A stretch of 64,000 bases of DNA from Argyresthia goedartella (Eukaryota; Arthropoda; Insecta; Lepidoptera; Argyresthiidae): assembly GCA_949825045.1 (NCBI GenBank), contig OX463814.1:32568383-32632382 (forward strand), in the 5' to 3' direction. The translations under genes and the position numbers were made by a program. Below, piece after piece: positions 45,101 to 57,100 of the stretch. Under the pieces are notes generated by a model. It was not told the DNA's origin. It did not search any database and saw only the letters and a list, made by a program, of their open reading frames with translations. Within the stretch, counting starts at the first letter, position 1. Each line of letters opens with the position of its first letter.

Positions 45101-48100
45101 AAACTCAACGACTGCCGTTTTGAAAATGCCTTTTTTTGTATACTTATTCTAATAAAGTTATCTCGGTTGGCCTAGTTAAATATCTACAAGCTATGCATAA
45201 TGTACTGCCTAATGTGCGATTGCTGAAATAGCTCGTACAACTCGTAATCATTTGTTTCAGGGCAAAGATGGCAAAATCATCGAAAACTCCTAACACCGGC
45301 GTTCCATTTCAATGTGTTGCAGTCGTTTCTACCAATTTTCTTGAAAAATGATCAGAAGCTGATAAGTAACCTCAGAGAACGTGCAGATGGAGATTCTTTA
45401 GACCTGTTTCCTGTTGTCGCACTAGCCGCTCTTGATAATGTGACAGGCAAGTGAAACATTTTAACTTACGTTTAAAATAATCAATAATGGAATAATGGAT
45501 CTATTTAATTGGTTCGTTAGAGGTTTAATTTAACATGGCTGCAACCAAGGGTGCCTCTGCCACCAAGTGTGATAAAATGTGTGATGGGCCCTATATATCT
45601 GTATTTTGTTTGTTTTTATTGGATCACTAGCAGGTCTATTATAGGTGAATTCGGAAGAAATAATGGAAGGACTTTGGAAAGAAGGCCGTTTCAGATGCTT
45701 TTGCTGTTTTTTTCTATTCTTTATTAGTGGATTTAAAGATGATTTCAAAATACGCGATTCATCGGAAATAATTCGTTTTCGAGTTAAAATTCTTTGAAAA
45801 TCGCCAATTTAAGCATTCGGGAACGTGGGGATGTAGGAGTATTAGGGTGGGGAAACGACAGATTTGTCCGATTTTTTGACGTCAGATGTAGTGCAAAGTT
45901 TACCGACCTCGAGGTCATCGACCTTGACCTTGAACTGGAATTTCGCTCATTTCCCCCAAAAAAAACAAGTGACATCGGTCAAATTTCATTGACCTTACAC
46001 CAACGGGACCACCGGGAGCCGAGCGAAGCGGAGTGTGAGGAAACGACGACTTTCCTGTTTTTTAACGTTCTGTTATGGGGTTTTAATAAAACCCCTTTAA
46101 AAAAAAAAAAAAATATTTACTCTAACTTATAGAGTAGAAGACACTTTATTTAGTAAATATAGTAAAAGTAATTAAAATGTAGAGAAAATGCAGAGAAAAA
46201 TGAGTTGTCTACCCTCGAGAGAGAGCGAACTAGAACTAATGTATTTCCCTGCTAATCAAATGTTGTTACTCAAAGGGGGCTGATGCAGCATTTTATCAGC
46301 CCTTTCCTATACATACTCAGGGTATAACAACCCCCCGAACAAGAGGAAACTTACACGTTTTAAATAGATGTGAAGTTTTCGCTATTGAATTCTCAATCTA
46401 GGATGGGGATTGGGCATTTCTATTTCTTCGGTATTTTCAGTTTCGTTAATTTTGATTTTCCTCGAAAATCGAGGAAGACAACTTTCAGATCTCTTAACAA
46501 ACAACACTAGTAAACACAGACACAAAATAAAAGTTACGACACTAAATACAGAAAAGGTTTGTGTAGTGTCAGAGTAAAGAGGTTCGGTTTTTACATTGTT
46601 TAGGTTACTGTTAATATTATCTGATAATTCTTTCAATTCTTGTATGCTACTTAATCTTACGTTTGACACTTTAATGCTAGGAATTACTGATTTAAAATCA
46701 TTAGACATCTTTCCGTTACAACATTTGTCTTCTATGATGTTAAAATCAGAATGTATATTGACAATGTTTATTTTAGGGTTTTGTTTACTTAGAAGCTTCT
46801 TGCTTTTGCAATATATTATACAATTAGGATGTATGTTGAGAATACCTGTACCGGAAATGACAAGTTGATCAATGTTAGAATTACATTCAATAGAAATTTT
46901 CACAGGTAGTGTTTGTGTAAATAGCCACTTATTATTGTTTAGGGGCTGCCAGATGTCCAAGTTACCAATTATATTTTTGTGATTACATTGTATTGGTAAT
47001 GACGTAATTACCCTCGTCATCAACTCCACCTCACATGACGGGTTTTCAGATATGGTTGATACATCCGAAATTTCACAAAGGAATATATGGTTTACAATCG
47101 GTTTGCAGTCATTGAGACTGTTTAAGTTACAATATGATGTTTTGTCTTTACTTAAGGCTATAAATAGTTTTGAAGGTATTATAAGAGAGTATGAACTATT
47201 TCGATTATTTCCATCGCCTGGAGTGGGGATTGGCACAGACTTATATAAATTTTATTCCATAAAATGTACTAATGGTATTTTTAAAATAAAGACTAACTTA
47301 TCATCTACAAAATATGAGATTAACTCTGACAGTTTTATAATTGTATGTATGTTATCTAAATCTAGACTAATAGGAAAGTCCTTATACTTAGGTAAATATC
47401 TAATGTTACTCTTAATATCTTCGAAGAGCTGTTTAGGCGTAACAATTGAAGGGTGCAAAGTATTGCTTTTTACAAATAATACAGAGTTAATAATATCTTC
47501 AATTTTAAATGATAACGTTAATAAATACAGTATATAAATACGCATACAGTACATTCAATATTTCTGAAAGGTTGTTTCTGAAGCAAATGTCATTCATAGC
47601 TTGGGTTATATTCGTTATTGAAAAGGTAAGTTTATCGATGACGTCATTCAAACGCGATTCATTTATATTGATTTTATTCAAGCTTTGATTAAAATTAGAT
47701 ATTGCAGATTTCGAAATGACTATACTTTCTTTTACCGAGCTGACTAATTGTTTATCGTTTTCGAAAAGGGTGTGAATAGCGTCATTGTATTTACTTGCAT
47801 CATTTTCATTCAGAGTGCCAAATATATGTTTATAAACAGTTCCAACACCAGAAAACCATGCAGATCTTTTGTTATGAGTGGAAACTAAATGAGAGAGCGA
47901 GTCAACATCTCTAGTTATAACTTTAAAGAGTGCATCCAGAGGCTGAATCATGTTATGACATTCTGTGTTGTCAATCGCTTCGCTCTGCTAGCAGTGAAAT
48001 CTAACTGTTCCAAATACATTCTTTATGTTGTCGACGTGATGATGTATAAATGAAATGTCTATAGGAATAACGATGTGCATATAATCACTAACTATTTTTA

Positions 48101-51100
48101 AAGTGCCGACCGGATCGAAGAATATGCCGGGACTTCGGGTAAATTGTTCGACGAGATTCGTATCGTCAGACGCAGAGGTAAGTTTGATAAGGGATACAGC
48201 AATTCTGTAAATGTAAATAATATCTCGTTTCAACTTAATTTAATATTTAAAGGCTAAAATACAACTAACTTAGACTAAGTTCTCTGATGCTAGTTTAACT
48301 TGATCAAAATGATGCTTTACATGTCTCCGATTTATAAGTAGTGATAGTGTATTATTTCCGTGAATTTTCACTACCCTATACGGTCCTTTCCAAACAGGTG
48401 AAAGGGCTTTTCGTAACCTCAAGTGATTCTTAAGGTAAACCCAGTCTCCAAGTTTGTATCGAATTGGACGGGTATGTTTATCGTAGTAAGATTTTGATCT
48501 CTCCTTGGAGGTTACGATGTTTTCTTGTGTTTTTAGGCGGGATAACTTCATGCGGTGATGAAGCATTTTGATGTATTCGGGGTATGTAACGTTTGGGTTT
48601 AGCTCATAAATAGAGTCAGGGATGTATGGTTTAAAACGAAGAAGAAGTTCGTAGGTAGTGAATTGTGTGGTACAGTGAACATTACTATTGTATGCTAGTA
48701 TTGCTGTATAGACATATTTGTGCCAATCGGTTTGATTTTCGTTCACATAGGATTTTAGGTATTCCTTCATTGTCGAGTGGCTTCGCTCCAAAGTGCCTTG
48801 TGTTTGGGGATGGTATGGCGAGGACCAAATTTGTTTAATTTTAAGAAACTCGCAGGTTCTTTTGAAAAGATCAGCGGTAAAATTTGAGCCCTGGTCCGTT
48901 ACGATGACCTTTGGAATTCCAAATACGGAGATGAAATGAACTAGGCACTCACACGATTCTTCAGCTGTAGCGTTGGAAATGGGATAAGCCATGGAAAATT
49001 TGGTAAGGTCATCCTGAAGGGTAAGTATAAATCTTAGCTTTTGAATTCCGGCTTCGGGGAGTGGACCTACTATATCCAAACTGATACGGTCAAAGGGTTT
49101 GGAAGCCGTAGTTGTAATTTGCATTGGGGCTTTATTGATTTTTCTAAATGCTTTATTAGATTGGCATGATTTGCAGTTTTTGACGTAAATTTCAATGTCT
49201 GATCTCATGTTTTTCCAAAAATATCTCTCTTTGATCCTATTTTACATTCTTGATGAACCCAAATGGCCTGCAATAGGAATATCGTGATTTTCTTTTAATA
49301 TTTTGGGTATTTCACTTGGGACTGGATATATTACACTATTGTGATATATGTTGACTACAATGTCAGTATTATTGAATAGATAGGATAGCATATTATATAT
49401 TTTGACAAACTGATGTCTTTCGAAAGGATTCTTAAAGTCTGGAATGGCTATTTCCTTTGTGGTATTGTTAATTAAGAGCTCATTTCTTATAATTTGTAAT
49501 GTGTCATATATATCTTTGTAACTGCTGTCACTAAAATGATAAACTTTATTGAATATGAAATAGTAGGTTTTTCCTTTGACGATGAGTTTTTTGAATGAGT
49601 ACAATTCCCTTTCAGACATAGTAAACTCGTCAGAATTTTCACAGTTTGAGAGTAGTTCTTGCACGTAAGGGTTTGAATCATCTAAGTCTATAGAAGAAGG
49701 TATAATTATAATGTTGCTTGAAGTTTTAAGTAAGCTTTCATTATGCTCGACGATTTTTGTATTAAATTGGGTATTCTTTTGTATAGCTGTTAGAAATTGA
49801 CTGTAGTCATCTTCACATGGATCAGGACTTAGCAAAGGTAATTCTGCTTCCGTTTCTGGGTTTTCACGTATAGGTTCGGGAATATTCAATGAGTCAAAAT
49901 CTACGTTTCCATCATTGAAAGGGCTAAGGTCTAAAGGGCCTAAATCTATTAATTCTGAGGGTTCTTCAAGTTGTCCAGGCGCCGAGATCGGCGGAATACT
50001 ATCTTTTTGAACTGGATTGACAGGATATCTAGACAATGCATCGGCATTACTATTAATTTTGCCCTTTTTGTATACAATTTCGTAATTAAAGTCCTCGAGT
50101 TTTAGACGCCATCTGACTAATTTAGATCCCGGTTCTTTACAGTTAAATAGCCATTTCAAAGGTCTGTGGTCAGTCACAATTTTGAAACAACGTCCATAAA
50201 GATACGGACGAAAGTTTTGAGTGCCATATACGATGGCCAAACACTCTTTTTCGGTGACACTATAGTTGCACTCTGCTTTATTTAATGTGCGTGAAGCATA
50301 AGCGATGGGGCGATCATTGCCGATGGGGCCTTGAGACAGGATTGCTGATATAGCGTAATTAGAAGCATCGCATGTGAGAATAAAAGGTTGTGTAAAGTTG
50401 GGGTAAGCTAGTATGGGTGCTGTAACAAGTGCTTCTTTCAGAATTTCAAATGATAACTGTTGTTCGTTTTGCCATAAAAATGGAATGTCCTTTTTAAGGA
50501 GTAAAGTCAGTGGTTTAGATAGTTTGGAGAAATCGGGGATAAATCGGCGGTAATACGATACTAGGCCTAGAAAAGATTTAATATCTTTAGGACAAAGGGG
50601 AGTTGGGAATTCAGTGACTGCTTTTATTTTTTCTGGATTAGGTTTGACACCTTCTTCAGTTATTATATGGCCTAGATAAGCTACTTCCTTTTTCAGAAAT
50701 TCACACTTATCAGGTTGAAGTTTTAGGTTAAAGTCTCTAAGTCTTTGAAAAATGGAAGCGAGTTTTTCACAGTGAGTTTTCAGGTCATGGGAATAGATAA
50801 CTATGTCATATAAATATACGAAACATTTTATCCCTTGTAATCCAGCGAGAGCAGCATTCATAAGCCGTTGAAATGTAGATGGTGCGTTTTTGAGACCAAA
50901 GGGCATTCGTGTATATTCGAAATGCCCTTGAGGAACACTAAAAGCAGTTTTGGAAGCATCTGATTCATTCATTTTGATTTGGTGGAACCCAGACGCTAAA
51001 TTTAATGTGGAAAAGTATTTGGAATGGCCCAACTGGTCCAGTATTTCAGATGTTTGTGGAATAGGATAAGCGTCGCCTATTGTTATGTCGTTTAGTTTGC

Positions 51101-54100
51101 GGTAGTCGATCACGACTCGCCATTTTCGTTGACCAGATCCGTCCATTTTCTTCGGAACAACCCAGATTGGGGAAGACCATGGCGACATTGACGGTTTGAT
51201 AATTCCTTGATCTAGCATTTGATCAATCTGTTTCTGGACCTCGGGTTTGTGAACTTCTGGAAATCGATAAGATTTAGTATGGATTGGAATAGTAGATGAA
51301 GTTGGAATTTCATGTTTGACAGCATTTGTGCAAGATAGTTTATCTCCAGGAAGATATAATATATCTGAGAATTTAGAACAGACTTCACGCAAAGCTGTAA
51401 TTTCTTCATTATTTAAATGAGATACTCGAAGTTGGTCGAGTGTTTTCTGGTTTCGAAGCAGAACGTTTTCTTTTCCTGAGGAGATGTTGTAGACATTTTC
51501 ATGTAAAGATGGCGAGCAGGATATTTCGTCTATTGGGGTAAGAACTAAGTTGAGATTTGAACACAGAGTTATGGGTGATTCAGAAGTATTGACGACAGAT
51601 ATATTTATTCTGTTGTTTGGCTTCACGGTTACTAGACAGTTAGCTATAAGTAAATTATCGGAATATCGTTGATCAAGAACAAAACCCTCTTTTATTTGTG
51701 GATTCGAGATAGTGCATTCTATTATAGATTCAGTGCGAGCGGGAATAGTGTAGACAGGTTCTTTGTAAGACAATGGTAGAGTTACATCTCCTAGTATTAA
51801 GGAGTCTGTTGTGTAGTCAATTTTGCCATCCTTTGCAATAAAAGCATCGCTACCTATGATGACATCATATGGAATACTAAGTCCATTTATTACATGGAAA
51901 TGGTGTGTTACTTTTGCAAATGTAATTGGTATATGACCTAGGGAAGAAATTGGATGGTTTATCGTGTCAATACCTTTTATTTTAATAATTTCTTTTGTAA
52001 TGTCAGGCATTTTATCAATCGAGCTTCGTTGTATGAGACTAACTGATGCTCCAGTATCAACCAGGAGAGTCAGTGGTTTATTTGAGACGGATGTAGAAAC
52101 CATTATGTTTGGTAAGTATTTACTTGATGAATTTGTAGTAACGTTATGTATTTTTATTTCTAGTTTTTCAGATGCAGTGAATGTAGGGGATACGGCGGAC
52201 TTAGAAGATACAGTGGATGCGGAGAACTCAGCGGATTTGGAAGATGCAGAAAATGTAGGGGATACAGCGGATTTTGATGAAACAACTGATGCAAAAGACA
52301 CGCCGGGTCTGACGTGATTGGAGGGTGTAGTGGACTTCTTAAATTCAGAGAATTCAGAGACTTTCGCGTTTCTATGCAATTCAGAGGAAACAGAGACATT
52401 CGCGTTTTTACGCAATTCAGAGGATTCAGAGATTTTCGCGTTTCTACGCAATTCAGAGGATTCAGAGACTTTCGCTTTTCTACGCAATTCAGAGGAAACA
52501 GAGACATTCGCGTTTTTACGCAATTCAGAGGATTCAGAGATTTTCGCGTTTCTACGCAATTCAGAGGATTCAGAGACTTTCGCGTTTCTACGCAATTCAG
52601 AGGAAAAAGAGACATTCGCGTTTTTACGCAATTCAGAGGATTCAGAGACTTTCGCGTTTTTACGCAATTCAGAGGATTCAGAGACTAAATTGAAAATTGT
52701 ATCGGCTTTTATGTTGGTGCCATTTCCCGTGCGATACGGTTTTGCGGGAAATTTTAGACGTTTAAATTGTTGTCATTGTATGAGTTATCAACTTCATCAC
52801 GTCCCTGATCAAAGTTTTGTTCATCACAGTTTTGGGCATAATTGACATTATGGTTACGACTATGGGAAGTGCCAGCATTGTGATTAGGCTGATTATTGTT
52901 TTCACTACGTCTGCGATTGTTGTATGCTAGCTTGCGGCAGTTTTCTAGCGCGTGACCCGCATTTTTGCAGTATCTGCAAATCAAGGGGTAGAACCCAGAG
53001 CTTGTTTTGGGTTCAGTAGTTATGTTATGGATACTTGGTTTAAACTGATCATCCTTATGTTGCACTTCTTGGTTGTAACGTCTTCCAGAAGTATTGGAAG
53101 TGTTTTTGTTAAAAGTTGAAGTTTGATACCTCTTGTTTTGAGCCTGAATAATCTTTTCTTCAGAAACAGCGAAGCTTATAGCGTCATTTAATGATTCCGG
53201 GTTTTGGCATCTTACAATCATCGATAGTCTGCTATTGAGGCCAGCTATAAAGGTATGCAACGCGAGATCTTGCATCGCTTCGATGCGGCCAGTCAGTTCA
53301 GCCTTTTTAGTAGTGGAAATTGAAACATTTATTTCTGCCAGTAATTTAGCAAGACAATTTTCTACACGCAGGGCGAACTGGTTGACCGACTCGTTTCTTT
53401 CTTGTTGGCACGATTGGAGGTCAGAGAGTAAAGTTGCGTAATGTTTTCTTTCGCCAAATTGCGATCTTAAAAACTCTTCGAGTTGTGCCCATGTCTCGAA
53501 TTCCTTGATTGAGCATATTGTTGCAGCTCTCCCTTGAAAGCGACTCAAAATATATTTTAACAATATTGGTTGTTGAGCTGCAGTAGCTAATCCAATTGCA
53601 TTACGGCAATTGTTTAAAAATGCATTTAACTGGTCTCTAGTTCCGTCAAACTTATTTATAAACTTAGTTAAGACGCTTTTCTCTACAGTAGGTTCTACGT
53701 TGGGAGCCATGATTCTTAGAATTGACTTGTCGTCTAGTGTAAACAATAAATTCTTAGCACACTGATAAGACTGTTAATAATAAAGTTTTAGCTCCTATTT
53801 GTTGTAACGTAATGATTGAATCTTATTTATAAAGTACAATGACACATAAAACACACAAGGAATATAGTTAAGTATTGTTCACTGAATAGTAAATAGTTTT
53901 CACTGGGTTTCGTTGTTGTCACGATTGGAAAAGTTATTATTTGAAGTCACTTACAGTATGTGTAGACACGGTGAGGCACGGAGATACTTTCCCATAACGA
54001 GAGATAGAATACCGTGAATACGGTACCGGAGTTGTCATAAGTGTTGAGGCTGACTGTACTCAGTAAGTACTTGGGTAGGTTAGCGGGATACCGTGTTGTG

Positions 54101-57100
54101 GCTGTTTCCGAGTTATTTTGCTCAGGAAACCGATGACGAAATTCTCATGAAATTTCAGGTCTTCAGTAAATACTGGATGAGGTTTTGTAATCACAAACAC
54201 TGTTTTTAGATAAAATCACGAAACTGGAAATGTTCACTATGGTGAGTTTATATAGTTCGGGATAACTCGGGAGGCGTTTCCCGGATTTTAGAAATCCCTT
54301 AACGCTGCCACCAAACTGTTATGGGGTTTTAATAAAACCCCTTTTTTAAAAAAAAAGTTTTTATTTTATTTACTCTAACTTATAGAGTAGAAGACACTTT
54401 ATTTAGTAAATATAGTAAAAATAATTAAAATGTAGAGAAAATGCAGAGAAAAATGAGTTGTCTACCCTCGAGAGAGAGCGAACTAGAACTAATGTATTTC
54501 CCTGCTAATCAAATGTTGTTACTCAAAGGGGGCTGATGCAGCATTTTATCAGCCCTTTCCTAAACATACTCAGGGTATAACAGTTCCCACACCGGCACCA
54601 GTACCTCAAAACGCGACTAACGCCAACGACGTAAAGGAAGATGGTGGAGAGGGATGGACCAATGTCACTAGGAAGCCACGAAGGCCCCGGTCGCTGCGCG
54701 GCACAGCAGGACCTACAATTACCACTCTTCGTGCGGTGGAGCGACAGCGGTTCTTCCATCTCTGGAATATGAGATCGGGACTGGAGGAAGTTAGGGCATA
54801 TTTACAGGAGTTTTGCTCACCCGTAACCCGCACCGTGGTAGAGTTGTCGACAAAGTGGGCGTACAAGTCCTTCAAAATAGGTGTTCCGGAGTCGCTTTTT
54901 AACACCTGCTTCTCCATAGATGTATGGCCTGTTGACGCTCGTATCAAGGAGTGGCTGCCCTTTCATACCTACATTGAGCTCTACAAAAACAGCAAAAATA
55001 AATCACCACCCCCCCACCCCAATGAATATCTTGATATCCTTTATCAAAATGTCCGCGGTATCAAAACGCGGTTAGAGTTTTGGCGGCAAAACCTGCTGCT
55101 GCTGGATCACCACCTCGTCGCCGCTACGGAGACGTTCCTAGACTCGTCGGTTGGAGATGCCGAGGTCACAGCGGGAGGCTGGAGCGTGCTGCGCCGGGAC
55201 CGCGCTACCGCGTGCGGAGGCGTGCTACTCGCCGTCCACCCTGGCATCACACTGAGATGGTGCGGCGACCTTGAAACGCCGAACGGTGAAGATCTACGGG
55301 CGACTGTGACTGTTGGGGTAGTGACCGTTACCGTCTGTGTAGTTTACATAGATCCCAGCAGGAAGAAAAACAAGAAGAAATTCACCCAGGCGGATAAGGA
55401 CGCCGAGTATATGAACTGGTTTTCAAAGACAGAGCAAAATGTGGCCCAAGTGAACGGTACATTAATTATTCTAGGAGACCTCAATACGAACAGTGCTTCA
55501 GTTGCAACACTTAACTATTATTGTTATTTTCTAAGTGTATGGTATGTCTGAGACGAATGAAGTGAAGAATGATCATGGTGGCGTGCTTGATGTGGTGTTA
55601 CTGCTGGAGAGTGTGAGTGACATAACTGTGCGCGCTTCCGTGTCAGGAAGCCTGGTGCCACGTACTGACGCCTACCTCCTGCCTCTCGACGTCATTGTGC
55701 CCGTGTTGTATGCGCAGAGAGCTGCCCAGCGATCCGGCCGCTTGGATCCCAGCAACATTGGAGGTCGCAATGACTGGAACTTTGCCAAGGGCAATCACGT
55801 AGGCCTGTTCGAACTTACGTGTAGCATATCTTGGGACAGTGTTCTCGATGCTACTGATGTAGAGACGGCAGTCGGTCGCTCCTACGATTTCATTTACGAA
55901 GTCTTCAACAACTGTATCCCGAAGAAGACCAGACCAACCCAGCCTGCAAAGAGATACCCGGTGTGGTTCACTGGTGACATAATAAGGGACTTGGCCACAA
56001 AGGCCATATTCCACCGTAAATGGAAAACGAGGAGGAGGCCAACTGACTACGTCTCATTCAGCGAGCTAAGAACCAACCTCAAGTGTCGCGTAGATACAGC
56101 CTACGCCAACCACATTGAGTAGTATAGAAAGCAATATAACCCGCGCGCATTTTGGAAATATGTAAGTGGCCTACTATCGAAGGGTGGTTTCGAACCTCGG
56201 GTTGCGTATCGAGGACGTGAATGCAATGGGGAGGAAGCAGCAGCCGCATTAACGAACTACTTCTCAGACGTTTTCCTCCCTGATGAGCCAGCGCTCGATC
56301 CAGATCTGGTAAACAGTTCTGATGACTGGTGCACTGCTAATCACATAAAGTTTCTCATATTTCCAGTAGGGACATAAAGGAAGGGCTGAAGCAGCTAAGG
56401 CCAAGGAGCGCAATTGGACCGGACAACGTCCCTCCCTACTTTTTGAAGGCCTACAGTGATCAGCTGGTTTTACCTTTGGGTCGGATATTAAATCTTGTTG
56501 GCTGTTGGTTTTCTTCGCTGACTACCTGAAGAACTGCCAGCAATATGTGCGACATGGCTGTTTTGAGTCCCAGCCGTACCATACACGGTCGGACGTTAGC
56601 CAAGGGTCTATTCTTGGTCCGTTGTTATTTATCATTATGATAAATGACCTGGAATTAGAGCTTAAACACACCAATTGCCTTCTGTATGCGGACAATCTGA
56701 AACTGATACTTCCCGTGAGATCAGAGGATGATTGTAGTTTGCTGCAGGAAGATCTAGATGCGGTTCATAGGTGGAGTGTGAACAACAAACTCCTCTTCAA
56801 TACCGCCAAGTGCTATGTAATGTCCTTTACGCGCTCCTCTCATCCTATAATCGCGATATATATACTCGGTACGGAGTCTTTGACTCGAGTGTATTCGATT
56901 AGGTACCTCGGTGTTACGTTCGACCCTAAACTTACATTCCATGAGCACATTGGCCAAGGAATGCTTCAAAAGATTGGGGTTTGTAATACGGAATAGGAAG
57001 GGATTCCATAACCTGGGTGTGGTCCAGCTTCTCTACATGGCCCTAGTGAGAACCAAACTTGAATCTAGCTCGGTGGTTTGGAATCCGCACGAAAGCTCCC

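Larger units (their letters stand above)
36587..45239 (-). mobile_element. BEL/Pao LTR retrotransposon with envelope gene, gutted
   Basis: LTRs at 36,587-36,774 and 45,058-45,239 read TGTAG...TACA. The 5-bp flanks ACTCC/ACTCG look like a decayed target duplication. On the minus strand: primer-binding region TTTTTGGTCCTTCGAAC next to the right LTR; gag (about 45,020-43,101); integrase (40,454-39,790 and 39,050-38,579); envelope (38,607-36,877). Protease, RT and RNase H are missing, and the gap is occupied by an RTE LINE on the other strand. LTRs differ at a dozen or so sites, so it is much older than the Ty3 element. It lies in P450 intron 3. Confidence 0.88.
46071..54582 (-). mobile_element. 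Ty3/gypsy LTR retrotransposon with envelope gene (errantivirus-like), young copy
   Basis: LTRs at 46,071-46,329 and 54,317-54,582 begin TGTTATGGGG and end GGTATAACA. The host GTTC is duplicated at both edges (46,067-46,070; 54,583-54,586). Minus-strand order: leader, gag, -1 frameshift signal, pol (protease, RT, RNase H, integrase), envelope, polypurine tract. Outside an A/T-rich tract the LTRs differ at only about two positions, so the insertion is recent. The copy is nevertheless defective (RT active-site change, one nonsense codon, envelope frameshifts). It sits in P450 intron 4, antisense to that gene. Confidence 0.93.

Noticed and set aside
52314..52845. Plus-strand frames of 124 and 175 codons
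   Set aside because: Shadows of the 36-bp repeat in the pol gene on the other strand.
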